Below, in pieces: positions 36,301-48,200 of a stretch of 64,000 nt of DNA (its first letter is position 1; each line of letters starts with the position of its first letter). The stretch is from Ilex aquifolium. Its lineage: Eukaryota; Streptophyta; Magnoliopsida; Aquifoliales; Aquifoliaceae. The notes beneath the pieces were generated by a model, which saw only the letters and a list, made by a program, of their open reading frames with translations, was not told the origin of the DNA and did no database searches. The position numbers and the translations under genes are program-made. Where the stretch lies: NCBI GenBank assembly GCA_951799425.1, contig OX637393.1, positions 33,657,244 to 33,721,243 of the forward strand, written 5' to 3'.

Positions 36301-38156
36301 GGATAGGGAAAGAGAGAATTCTGGTATGGAAACATTCAGGCATGCAATGGTATGGAAAGGAGATGCAAGAAAATCATTCGGATGGAAATTTTTCCGGACA
36401 AAAAGATGCTGAGATTGTGGGATTCAAAATTTTTCGGATGAAAAAATAATAAAGATTCATTTCGATCCGTTGGATTAAAATTTTTTGAAGTGATCTGAGA
36501 CGTCAATAGCTCGAGACAGTTTAGGATAACGCCGTCCGTTGGATGATGCCTTTTTTGGTCACGAAACGATCTGGGTCGCTCTTTGTCTCCAAAATTCAAA
36601 TTCGTTCTACTTTATTATATAGATTAATTGTTATTTTGTTAAACAGATTGATTAAATCACTTATAATATTATTGTATTACTACAATCCAAAACATAAAAA
36701 ATAACATATATTTAACCATATAGGACTTTACTTCTGCATATAGATATAGATAATTGAATATAATTGTACTAATAATAAATGAGTTTAAAAGAATTTAGAA
36801 GTCCTTATAAAATAGTCCAAAACAAGTTAAAAATCAAATAGGTGTGAAAAACAAAAATGAGATGAAAGTATATAGGTGGGTATAATTGACTTTATTATAA
36901 TAATTGGGGATAAAATAGGAAATCAAAATTTTTTCGCAGATTTAGGGCGAGATTACAACTTAATTTTTTTAGATTGCAAAAAAAATGAGTGTGTGTGAGA
37001 TCGATTCTTATATTTTATTATCGATCTAATATTTATGATTGATTGTTACTTTATCATTGATCTAAAATTTACAAATTTTAGTACCACAATCTTATAGATA
37101 AGCTTGTGTGAGATCGATTCTTATAGTCCACTACCAACCGTATAATATTACAATCCATTCTCACTTTTTTGTCATAACTTACTCCTTTTTTAATTATAAT
37201 TTGGCCAAAAAAAGTATTAATTTGCCTAAAAAAATTATAAATTTCAGTAACACAATCTTAGAGATAAGCTTGGAAACCTTCCTAAAGAAAGTTCAAAGCT
37301 AGATAGCGTCACATTCTACACTATCAATTCCAGTGTAACCTCTCAAATACGCACGACCTAATTTTTCTCAGTCAATGATCCTACTCTTTAAGTTTAGATT
37401 CTTTTGAGATTGCTTTAGTGACGATGATAGAATTATGTTACTAAAAATTAATTTTTTGATACCATATTATATTTGAATAGAAAAATATAGATTCCATACT
37501 GCAAAAAAAAAATTAGTTGTAGATGCTGGTTTAAGTTATTTGTAATTATTGATCATAAATTAATAAAATCAAGCGAAATAATAAAATAACCGAATTTTAA
37601 ACATGTCAATTTAGAAATGGATTAAAAATACCAAACGACGCTAAGTTTCTGATGTGATACTCTAACCATAACAACTATGTCACATATTTTTGGACCTTGG
37701 GGGACCTTATTACGGGGATAGTCTTTAATGACCAAGACTTTTTGTGCTAGTAATTTGTTTGTAGTAACAGGTCTTCCTTGTCAATTGTCATCTCTGTCTC
37801 TGTAGATTCTTTCTCTACTATGACCTTCTGTTTTGTCAATCAATTCCTCCATAACGCATCAAACATATATTTCTGGGCTTGGTGGGGGATGAAAAAACTA
37901 AGACATCAAAGAGAAATGTATTGTTATTATATACCGAAATTTAGGGACTTAATAGCTACTCAAATTAAATTCAAATAATATTTTTCTTGTTAAAGATAAT
38001 AGGAGTGGTTTGTTGGAAGTGGTTATATGGCAACATGAGAGAGTTTAGCCGGAGAAACTTAATTTTAATGTATTAAATAAAAATTTGATCGATAAGTACT
38101 GAGATACGAAAAATTTCTCAAATCATTTCTCAATAATGCGAATGATAAATGTATAT

Positions 38157-41100
38157 TGTAAAACTCGGGAAAATTTGAACTTTTTATGAAAAAAGGGCAA
38201 AATGGTAATTTGCCACTATAATGCGGATTTAAAATACGTATTTCTCTAGAGCTTGGATGACGAAACGGATCTCACCGTTGAATTCGTCTCGCGAAATCTA
38301 CTTACCTTGTCAAATTTCGCCGAATTCCGAGATAGTCGGATTTTCACGTTTTTCGAGGCGACGGGTGTCCGGTGACCCCCAAAAACGAAATTTTTATTAA
38401 AATTTAGAAATTTAGAAAATAATTTAAATAAAGTTCATGTAAAATATTTTGAGCTTAAACCGGTACAAAATTTAATCGTTTCGGGGCGAAAACGGACCCG
38501 GGAAAAGGGGGGCGTGTGGCGCGATGTGGACCGCGCAATTTAAGGGTATAAATATGGGCTAAATATCTGAAAATCAGACATTTTCAGCTGGTTCTCTACT
38601 GGTTTCAGACGTTAAGAGAGAAAGAGAGAAAAAATGGAAGACTTCAAGCTTTCTCCCTACGATTTTCGAAGTTCCGTCGGTCGGAATCCTTCGGATCAAG
38701 AATCAAAGTCGATCTCATCGACGAGGGCTATGCCTACGTACCAAAAAGAGCTGATTTCACCGAAGATCGAAAGACGGAATTTTGGGAAAATCAAAGGTTT
38801 GGGCTTGAATCGTGTTCTTGAAGCTTCCTACGGGTGTTTTACGCTTCAAGAGGTAGGGTTCCCTCCTACTTTGGTTTATTTACATCCTATGGTGTCCATA
38901 AGAAATGGGTGGGCTGTTTTGAGTGTTTTAACACTTGCATATTATGGTTGGTTTAAATGGAAATGGGTAGAGTGTGAATTGGTAGTTAGAAATTGCTAGT
39001 TTGTGATTTCTCGGATGTTTTGATAATTGGGTATGTAAAAATCATATATTCTGATTTTTTTGTGAGTTATGTGATAAATTTAGGCATGTTATGTGATTAC
39101 ATGATGGGTTGCTTTGAAGGTGTTTGATAGAATGCCTTAAATGACCAAAGTTGTGATTTTGGGGAAATTGAAATCATATGCTTATGATATGACTTAAAAT
39201 TGGAAATGTAAATGTTGATATATGTTCATTTCCATATGGAATGATTGGGGGCATAGAATTACCTATGCTTTGCCTATTGTTATGGAAATGAGTCTCTTGT
39301 TATGGAAATGAGTCTATTGTTATAGAAATGAGGAAATGGGTGTAGAAATGGTTTAATTCAAGTTCTACCTTGAATTTTATATGTGGAAGTTCCTTGTGAA
39401 ACCTCTTGGAATTTTGGTATGGTGTGGGCATGCTATGTGTTTAAATGGTGCTCTTATGAGTAAAGTGTGTTTGGACATAAATTGTGTAATAACATGCTTG
39501 TTATGATTATTGATATATTGACCTTGTGTTGGATAAAGGAGATTATATGCATATGACATATATTGTCATGGTACATGTTGATATGTGGAAATTGCTCATT
39601 TGGCATGCATTGCAATTTGGGCATAGAATTGACATTATGATGATCATGAAATTATATGCTTTGGATATAATTGATCATGGGATATGTTGAAATTGTTCAT
39701 ATGACATTCATTACATATGGGACTTGACATTCATTACATATGGGACTTGACATTGATATGCAATGGTTCATTACATTGCATTTGCACAGAGACATCGCAT
39801 TAGGTGGGTGTGTGTGCATGGTGTGATCAAACACCATTTTTGGTGATTGATGGGTGGGCTCGGGAAAGTTGGGTTGAAAATCTGACTGAGTCGCATGGTT
39901 GCATGAATATGGGGTCGGGGTTAGTAAGAAGGGCTAGAAAATCCCTCGGGTGAGAGACCCGGTGACTTGGATACGCACTCCGTTGGTATAAGAGCCCATA
40001 AAGTGTGTCGGTGTACGCGAAACCGTTGGTGGAAGTCCATGAATTCCGTGTCGGTTGGGTGCCGTTGGTGTAAGTCCATAAATACTCACCCCACGAAAGA
40101 CCCGGAGATTTCAAAATGATCATTGGATGTATTTCATCAATGGCGGATTTATCATACATTGGCATTGCATTGTGTAGTGGGAGCCGGTGAGGGCTTGGGT
40201 TAAAGTGCATGAGTGAGTCTCATCTCATTTCATGGCATGGCATGGTAGAATTCCAACATTGAATTGCATATTCTTGTTTGGGATGGTTGTTGCTTGTTGA
40301 ACGTTGCATGTAAATTGTAGCACATGGTTTTGTTTTATGAAATATACATTCAATGGGTAACATCCATCAATGATTTGGTTTTATAAACACATCACTTTTA
40401 TTTCAAACAATCATTGGATGTACTTTCGTCAATGACGGAATTATTACACATGTGCATTGCATTGTGTTGTGGAAGTCGGTAAGGACTCGGATTGAAGTTG
40501 CATGAGTGAGTTTCATCTCAATTCATAGCATGACATGGAAATCTCTCTCATGGGATTGCATTTTCTTGATTGAAAAAAATGTTGCTCGTAAATTGTTGTA
40601 TGTGAACATTTCATATGCATCTAGGTTGAGGAATAGCCTCTGTAGGAGATACTCTATTGAGCGTTGCTCACCCTATACGGGAAAACATTTCAGGTGCGGG
40701 TTTTACGCCGACGGACGACACTCACTCGGACACTTAAGGAGGAAGAAAAGCCGAGATGTGGCTTTATTTTGAGTCCTTGTAAAATCATTGTAAAAATTAT
40801 GATTTTTGAGCATGTAAATATTGAAAATAATCGTAATGAGACTCATATGGACTGTTTTGAATGTAAATTTCCTGATGTATGAGTTTGATATGAGTTTGGG
40901 TAGGTTTTCTCAAAACTCCATATTTAGGGACTATTTTTAATCTAACCTTACATGTAATTATATGAGTATGGATAAATGGACCCGGTGTGGTCAATGTTTA
41001 CTCATAAATGGACCTAGTGTGGTCATTGTTTTATATTGGGCCTCGGATGGGTCATGTGAATGTATATTGCACAGGTTGGGTTTTGGGTAGAGCTCCCCGT

Positions 41101-41244
41101 ACAAAGGAGACTCTGCCCGGTTTTTGTTCAATTATGGACCCCGATAAATGGGGCATAACGGCGCGATATCGAGTTACTCGGTATCCACGGGTATTCCGCG
41201 GGTTGATGGGAAATCAACGGACCCCCGGATTTTGGGGCGTCACA
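38157..41244 (+). mobile_element. Solo LTR (Ty3 chromovirus type, sense), 3.09 kb, in unit I
   Basis: Ends are TGTAAAACTCGGG and GGGGCGTCACA, flanked by TATAT at 38,152-38,156 and 41,245-41,249. Unit II is unoccupied at this place (AAATGTAAATAGATGG near 45,170). A promoter-like GGTATAAATATGGGC lies near 38,545, followed by a GAGAGAAAGAGAG leader. The LTR at 46,000 is the same subfamily. It has an internal duplication (about 305 bases: 40,095-40,250 and 40,400-40,545) and three CCGTTGGTGTAAGTCCATAA-like words at 39,978-40,085. No internal element region is present, so it is a solo LTR. The intact 5-bp duplication points to a fairly young insertion. Confidence 0.85.
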
Positions 41245-41808
41245 TATATAGATGGACAAATTTACTCACCTTTAGTAGTTTAGTCAAATGATATTGAAAG
41301 GCTGAGTATGAATATTTTTTTACAACCATCACATTCTGCATTGTCAATTCCACCCTAACCCGTCAAACAAGCATAGATTCTCTGGGCTTGGTGGGGGAAT
41401 GATGACAATTCTACAAAGACTTTAGCAAGCAAAGACTTTTAGCAACCAATAAGACTTTTTGTGCTAGCTAGCGTGATTTTGCCGTTGTTTACAGGAAATT
41501 GTGTTCCTACATTTTCCTACTAATTCTAGTATGGAGTAATAAAAAAATTTGTCAACTAATGTCGATTTATTATTTTTTTTAAATGATAAAATTTTCACTA
41601 AAGACATAACCCTGAACAACATCGACTTGTATAAACAAAATTTATATAATCAAATTAGTAACTTAGATCAAGAAACACGACTCATAAAAATAAATATGCA
41701 TTAGTAAGTTGAGCAACTAAACAAAAAATCATTACACAAAATAGAAAAAACCTCTACTAAGATTAAGGTTGTTTGTACATTGTTTAGTCGTTTCTCAACT
41801 AAGATTAA

Positions 41809-42776
41809 GGTTGCGTTTGGTAACCGCAAGTTTATGTTTTTTTTTGTTTTTCTGTTCAATTTTTGGGACAAATGAAAATAAAAATATGTTTGTTAAATGT
41901 TTTTGTTTTGTTTTTTTTTTTTTTTTGCTGATTCGTTTTGAAAACAATGCCAATTTTTAATCCAAAAAAAAAAAAAAAACAGACGAAAGATAGAGTCTCA
42001 TTTAATTAGGTCTCGACTTCGAACCTCATTAACAACAAAAAATCATTTTTTTTTGTCCCTCACCATATAAAAAGCCAAAATGAAGGAAGCTCTCCTTCAT
42101 CTTCTCTCTTCTCTGCAAATTCCAATCGAAGGCTCTGCCCCAATCGAAAGCTCTGCCCCTTTGCCTTCATCAACCGAAGGCTCTGCCTCTTTGCCTTCAT
42201 CAACCGAAGGCTCTACCTCTTCGTCAAAGAACTTTGACAGACTATCTAACTTCAAGGGTGGTGGGTTTCGAGGGTGGGGATGGTGGGTTTCACGGTGGGT
42301 TTTTGGGGGTGGGGTTAGGGGGTTTTTGGGGGTGGGGTTAGGGGGTTTCAGGGTGGGTTTTTGGGGGTGGGGGGGGGTTTCAGGGAGGGTTTTCGGGGTT
42401 TAGGGTTTCAGGGTGGGTTTTCCCCCCCCGGGGGGGGGGGGGGGGGGGGAGGGGTGGGGGTTTTCAAGGTTTTTGGGGGTGGGTATTCGGGGTGAGGGTG
42501 GTGGGTTTCAGGTGGTTTGGAGGTGGTGGGTGGTGGATTTCAGTGGTTAGATGTTGGGTTGAGTGGTTGTTAGTGGTGGGTTTAAGTGGTGGTGGGTGGT
42601 AAATTTTTGATATAATACAAAACATGTTTTTTACTTTTGTTTCACAATTTTTTAAATATAACTAACTACCAAACATGTTTTATATTTTTAATTTTTATAA
42701 CAAAAAAAAACAAAAAATTGTTTTGCTTTTTTTTAAAAAAAAAAACCATAAAAACGAAAACGTTACTAAACGCACC
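41809..42776. mobile_element. PIF/Harbinger-like MITE carrying a G-rich array, in unit I
   Basis: The left end GGTTGCGTTTGGTAAC and the reverse complement of the right end, GGTGCGTTTAGTAAC, are inverted repeats flanked by TTAA (41,805-41,808 and 42,777-42,780). A TTA/TAA-type duplication fits PIF/Harbinger. Unit II reads AAGATTAAATCTTTGG across the site (about 50,205), which is the unoccupied form. It is 968 bp with no transposase. The interior includes poly-T runs, a Ser/Glu-rich short open frame at 42,080 and the G-rich block below. Confidence 0.75.
42255..42600 (+). repeat. G-rich minisatellite with G-quadruplex potential
   Basis: Repeats of GGGTTTCAGGGTGGGTTTTT and GGGGGTGGGGTTAGGGGG, plus a C8-G20 stretch at 42,422-42,450. 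Many runs of three or more G lie within 7 bases of each other on the plus strand. It resembles telomere-like GGGTTAGGG only by chance composition. Confidence 0.75.
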
Positions 42777-43399
42777 TTAAATCTTTAACGTTGTCTAATA
42801 ACAATTTTTTTTTATAGTCACATAAATTCATCCAACACCAAAATCAATGGAAAACTTTATCTACATAGCATGCTGATATCTATCATATTCATTCAATATT
42901 TTTTTTAAAAATAAAAAATGCAGCAATGTGTTTTAGCCAACTTTATAGGAAAAATGAATGAAGGTAACTAAGCGACTTGTGGTGCTCAAATTCAAGTCTT
43001 AGAACTAATAATATCCTTGTCTTCTTTTTACCATAGAAGTTTCGTCCACTAAGGCTTGAACTCTTAATATTTAAGTAAGATTTTGGAGTGATATGTACCC
43101 AGCCTATTCACAATTAATCGATACTCATTGTTGTATTTAAAAAGTGGGATTGCTCATTCCTAAAAAACAAATTACTCTTACTTTCCCTTTAAATCAATTA
43201 CTAAATAAGTTTGTCTCATTTTTATAATGTGTTCAAAATTAATTTAATGCTCCACTGTTCATATACTTTATTCTAATTTTAACCTTTTTTTTATAGAGAC
43301 ATTAATCACATCTTTACTTATAAGTCACAACTTCTTAATCAATTTTAAATTTCTGAAAAAAAGAAAATAAATAATATTATTGTCAAATGTGGTATGCAA

Positions 43400-43460
43400 T
43401 TTTATATGATACTAGCAATGTACGACGTGCGTTGCACGTAAATAAATTTAAATAATGTTA
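43400..43460 (-). other. Helitron-like 3' terminus at the unit I/II junction
   Basis: On the minus strand a hairpin GTGCAACGCAC is followed by GTCGTACATTG, CTAG and T, the layout of a Helitron 3' end. The same site recurs at the unit II/III junction (50,870-50,895) with its CTAG altered. The array unit therefore carries a Helitron-type end plus its flank. Confidence 0.5.
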
Positions 43461-45290
43461 TTTTGTAAAAAAAATATGAATTATATGTATTAGTAAATTA
43501 AATAATAAATTAGGTGCTGAGTAATTAATCCGTATTTTAATTATTGATTTATTATATAAGTTTTTGAGTACCTAATCTATCGTCTATTTAGGTATTTTGT
43601 CGACTCCTTTAAATATGCACATCTAATTATATATTATAGAATTATTATTTGTTATTTTGTTAAATATATTGATTAAATCACTTAAAATATTATTATATTA
43701 CTACAAACCAAAACATAAAAAATAACATATATTTAATCATATATGACTTTACTTCTTCATATAGATATAAATAATTGTATATAACTGTACTACTAATAAT
43801 TGTGTTTACAAGAATTTATAAGTCTTTATAAAAGAGTCCAAAACAAGTTAAAAATCAAATAGGTGTGAAAAATAAAATGAGATGAAAATATATAGGTGGG
43901 TATAATTGACTTTATTATAATAATTGAAGATAAAATAGGAAATCAAAATTTTTTCGCAGATTTAGGGCGAGATTACAACTTATTTTTTTTAGATTGCAAA
44001 AAAATGAGTTTGTGTGAGATTGATTCTTATATTTTATTATCGATCTAATATTTTTATGATTGATTTTTACTTCACCATTGATCTAAAATTTATGAATTTT
44101 AGTACCACAATCTTATAGATAAGCTTGTGTGAGATCGATCCTTATTGTCCACTACCAACAATATAATATTACAATCCATTCTCACTTTTTTGTCATAACT
44201 TACTCCATTTAATTATAATTTGGCCAAAAAAGTATTAATTTGTCTAAAAAATTTATAAATTTCAGTAACACAATCTTAGATATAGGCTTGGAAGTCTTCC
44301 TAAAGAAAGTTCAAAGCTAGAGAGCGTCACATTCTACACTATTAATTCCAGTGTAACCCCTCAAATATGCACGACCTAATTTTTCTCAGTCAATTATCCT
44401 ACTCTTTAAGTTTAGATTCTTTTGAGATTACTTTAGCGACGAGGATAGCAATATGTTACTAAAAATTTATTTTTTGATACCATATTATATTTGAATAGAA
44501 AAAAATAAATTCCATACTTCAAAAAAAAAAAAACTAGTTGTATATGTTGGTTTAAGTTATTTGTAATTATTGATTATAAAATAATAAAATCAAGTGAAAT
44601 AATAAAATAACAGAATTTTAAACATGTCAATTTAGGAATGGATTAAAAATACCATACGACGTTAGGTTTCTGATGTAATACTCTAACCATAACAACTATG
44701 TCACATATTTTTGGACCTTGGGGGACTTTATTATAGGGATAGCCTTTAATGACCAAGACTTTTTGTTCTAGTATTTTGTTTGTAGTGACAGGTCTTCCTT
44801 GTCAATTTTCATCTTTGTCTCTGTAGATTCTTTCTCTACTATGACCTTATGTTTTGTCAGTTAATTCCTCCATAACGCATCAAACATATCTTTCTGGGCT
44901 TGGTGGGGGATGAAAAAACTAAGACATCAAAGAGAAATGTATTGTTATTATATACGGAAATTTAGGGACTTAATAGGTACTCAAATTAAATTCAAATAAT
45001 ATTTTTCTTGTTAAAGATAAGAGGAGTAGTTTGTTGGAAGAGGTTATATGGCAACGTGAGAGAGTTTGGCCGAAGAAACTTAATTTTAATGTATTAAATA
45101 AAATTTTGATCGAATTGCACTGAGATACAAAAAATTTCTCAAATCATTTCTCGATAATGTGAATGATAAATGTAAATAGATGGACATATTTATTCCCCTT
45201 TAGTAGTTTAGTCAAATGATATTGCAAGGCTGAGTATGAATGTTTTTTTTTACAACCATCACATTCTGCATTGTCAATTCCACCCTAACC

Positions 45291-48200
45291 TGTAACGCCC
45301 CAAAATCTCTCTTGGACGTCATTACTATTTAAAATCATTCACATTATGAGAGCAACTAATAAGATCCATAAGTAAAGAAAATTTCATTCATCATCCATAA
45401 TATCTACAATATCATCCAAAAGAATATGTTAAACCATGGTCATTACATCCAAAATAATATGCCAAACTATGGCAATTACGCCCAAAAGAATATACCGAAC
45501 TATTATCTCGCAGCGGCATAATGAAAATATTAACATGAACATTATCTCAAAATGAATCTCCTAGTCTAGAACATAGAGAGATCAACTCTAGACATCCCCC
45601 TCGGGATCCACGCTTCCATCCAATTGACCTTCCCAAGCTACCTGCTCATCAACTCCGAGTTCTTCATCTAAACCGAAATCTAAAAATAAATATTGTTTGT
45701 AGGGGGTGAGCACTAAGCTCTGTAGGAAAATCCTCTCAAACTCGAACAAGGTTTAGAAAACATATAAAACAAGTCGGTCTCATTTTACAAATATCATATA
45801 TAACTTTTGAAAGAAAACAGTGACAATTCATCCGATCTCAAGTGTAAGCAATAACAATAATTTAAATGAAGAAATAAAACCAATTCCCAACAATAAACTA
45901 ATTTCAACCCTAAACCATTTGCAACAATTGTATATTTCCAACAATAAACAATAACCCACCATTTGTACCATATCCCACAATGTATCTCAAACCACAACTT
46001 GTAAAACCCGGGCAAATTTGAACTTTTTCTTAAAAAGGGCAAAATGGTCATTTGCCATCCTAATGCTTATTTGAAATACTCATACTCTAGACCTCGGATG
46101 AGGAAACGGAGTTCGCCATTGGATTCGTATCGCGGAATCTAGTCACCATGTCAAATTTCGTCGAATTCCGAGATAGTTGGATTTTTGCACGTCGTTCGAG
46201 GCGACTGCGTGGCGAATGACATTTTAAAGGTCTCCAATAATGTATTTTATAAAATTTCCTTCAAATTAAGTTAAAGTTCAAATAAAATTAATTTGAACTT
46301 AATCCGAGGTATAATGAATCGTTTCGGGACGAAAAACGGACTCGGAAGTCGAAAATATGCGGTGCGATGTGGACCGCACATTTTTGCCTATATATACCCT
46401 CTTAAATCAGATTTTTGGACAAAATATCTTTGCAAAATCAGTGCTGAACCGTGTGAGGAGAGAAAGAAAGAGAAAAATGAGATTTCAAGATTTCCTTCGC
46501 CGATTCCGGAAGTTCCGTCGGTCGGAATTCGTCGGACCAAGACTTAAAGTTCTTCTACTCGTCAAGGGCTACGCATACGTACCAAGAACGAAGGATTTCA
46601 CCGAAGATTCAAGTGGAGTCTTTGGAGAAATCAAGGATTTTGTTGGTGTTCTTGAGGTGTTCTTAAAGCTTTGAAGCTCTAGTCTTCATCTCACGCTTCA
46701 AAAGGTAGGGTTTCTCCTACTTGGGTTGATTTCTAACCTAAATGTCCATAGGAATGGTTGGATGTATGTGTTATATATATATATCTATCAATTGCCTATT
46801 AATATGGAAATGGGAAAGTGAGCTTAGAAATGACTTAGACCAACTTCTAGCTTGACTTTGATGCATGGGGGTTACTTGGGCATTTTCTTGTAACTATGTG
46901 AAATTGTGGGCATGATATGTGTTTAACATGAAGGTGCCTTGAAGGTGTTGATTAAATGCCTTGAATTATGATATTTAATGTTGTGTGACAATATTATGTG
47001 ATTACATAATTGATGCATGAAATGTGTTTGATAAAATGCCTTGAATGTGAAAAGTGTTATCTTGATGAAATTGAAATAACATGCTTGAGTTGAGTTAGGT
47101 GATAACTTGTGAAAATCATATGCTTATTGATATATTGAGCATGATGATGATATATAAAAGTCATGTGTATATGACATACATTTCCATGGGATATGATGAT
47201 AAGTGTTATATGTTGCTCATGGGGCATTCATTACATTGCATTTGCACGGAACATCTCATCACATGGGTGTGTGCATGGTTGTCGTCAATACCACACTTGG
47301 TGATTGACGGAAGGCTTGGGAAAGTTGGGTCGAAGGCCTAGCTAAGACGCTTAGTTTCATGATAAATTGGGTCGGGGTTAGCAAGAAGGGATAGAATATC
47401 CCTCGGGTGAAAGACTCGTTGATAGGATTCGCACTCCGTTGGTGTAAAAGGCCATAAAGTGTGTCGGTATACGCGGAACCGTGGGTTGAAGTCCTGAAAT
47501 TCCGTGTCGGTTGGGTGCCGTTGGTGTAAGTCCATGAATGCCCACCCCAAGAAAGACCCTAGTTTTGTAAAACGTCATTGATGTGTAACATAAATGACGG
47601 ATTCACACATTGGCACTTGCGTGTGTTGGGGAGCCGGGAAGGGCTCGGATTGAGTGCATGAATGAGTCTCACCTCGTTGCATGACATGTCATAAGAAATT
47701 CCATATCTGAGTTGCATAAACATGATTAGAATTTTTGTGGATAATTGAGTATTGCATATGAGCATTCCATGTGCATCTAGGTGGGGAGTAGCCTCTATAG
47801 GAAAATTTTCTACTGAGCGAGGCTCACCCTATACGGGAAACAATTTCAGGTGTGGGGTTTGCACCGGCGGATGGCTTTCATGTAGAGCATCAAGGGTGAA
47901 AGAGGCCGACCTGTGGTCTTAGTGCATGATTTTGTAAACCTTTTGATTAACATGGTTTTGACTTGTAAAGTTTTCATGAATAAATGTAATAGAACTTATA
48001 TGGGCTATTGTTAAACTAATCTTGCATGTTTTGATATAAGTATTGATAAATGGACCCGGTGCGGTCAAGTTTTACTTATAAATGGACCCTGTGTGGTCAT
48101 TGTGTTATATTGGGCCTCGGATGGGTCTTGTTAATGTATACTGCACAGGTTGTGTTTTTGGTAGAGCTCCCCGTACAAGGGAGACTCTGCCCGAATTTCG

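Larger units (their letters stand above)
32943..36623 (-). mobile_element. Non-autonomous Helitron, 3.68 kb
   Basis: On the minus strand the 5' end is TCTATATAATAAAGTAGAAC (at 36,623). The 3' end has the hairpin CCGTGCCTTCAGGCACGG, then ACAATTG and CTAG (ending at 32,943). The flanks are A on the 5' side and T on the 3' side, the Helitron A|T target with no duplication. The corresponding place in units II and III (43,640 and 51,080) is unoccupied: TAGAATTATTAATTG. No Rep/helicase coding region is seen. The interior holds several short tandem repeats and a GC-richer 5' region (35,820-36,600). Confidence 0.88.
32790..43494 (+). repeat. Array unit I (about 2.96 kb of unit plus three insertions)
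   Basis: Starts at AATAAATTAGGTGCTGA and ends where the same start recurs in unit II. It is interrupted by a Helitron (32,943-36,623), a solo LTR (38,157-41,244) and a MITE (41,809-42,776). Subtracting these and their target duplications leaves 2,959 bases. The unit contains short internal repeats (GTGTGAGATCGATTCTTAT twice; two related CTGGGCTTGGTGGGG blocks). No gene is recognised in it. Confidence 0.8.

Noticed and set aside
37778-37978. Frame in the array unit with FWAWWGMKKL
   Set aside because: Unit II (44,800-45,000) does not preserve it as a protein and no family is recognised, so chance is likelier.
38634-38999. 121-codon frame MEDFKLSPYDFRSSVG... as a gene
   Set aside because: It lies in the transcribed leader of a solo LTR. 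The relative at 46.46 kb does not keep the same protein, so nucleotide rather than coding conservation is likelier.
39827-40210. 127-codon minus-strand frame as a gene
   Set aside because: It lies antisense in the LTR body. The partial match at 47,338-47,550 follows from LTR homology and shows no domain.
42080-42403. Gly/Trp-rich protein frame
   Set aside because: The second half translates a G-rich minisatellite inside a MITE. The short Ser/Glu-rich start has no recognisable family.
42300-42460. Interstitial telomere repeat (GGGGTTAGGGG)
   Set aside because: Plant telomeres are TTTAGGG. Here the word is part of a variable G-rich minisatellite with other spacers.
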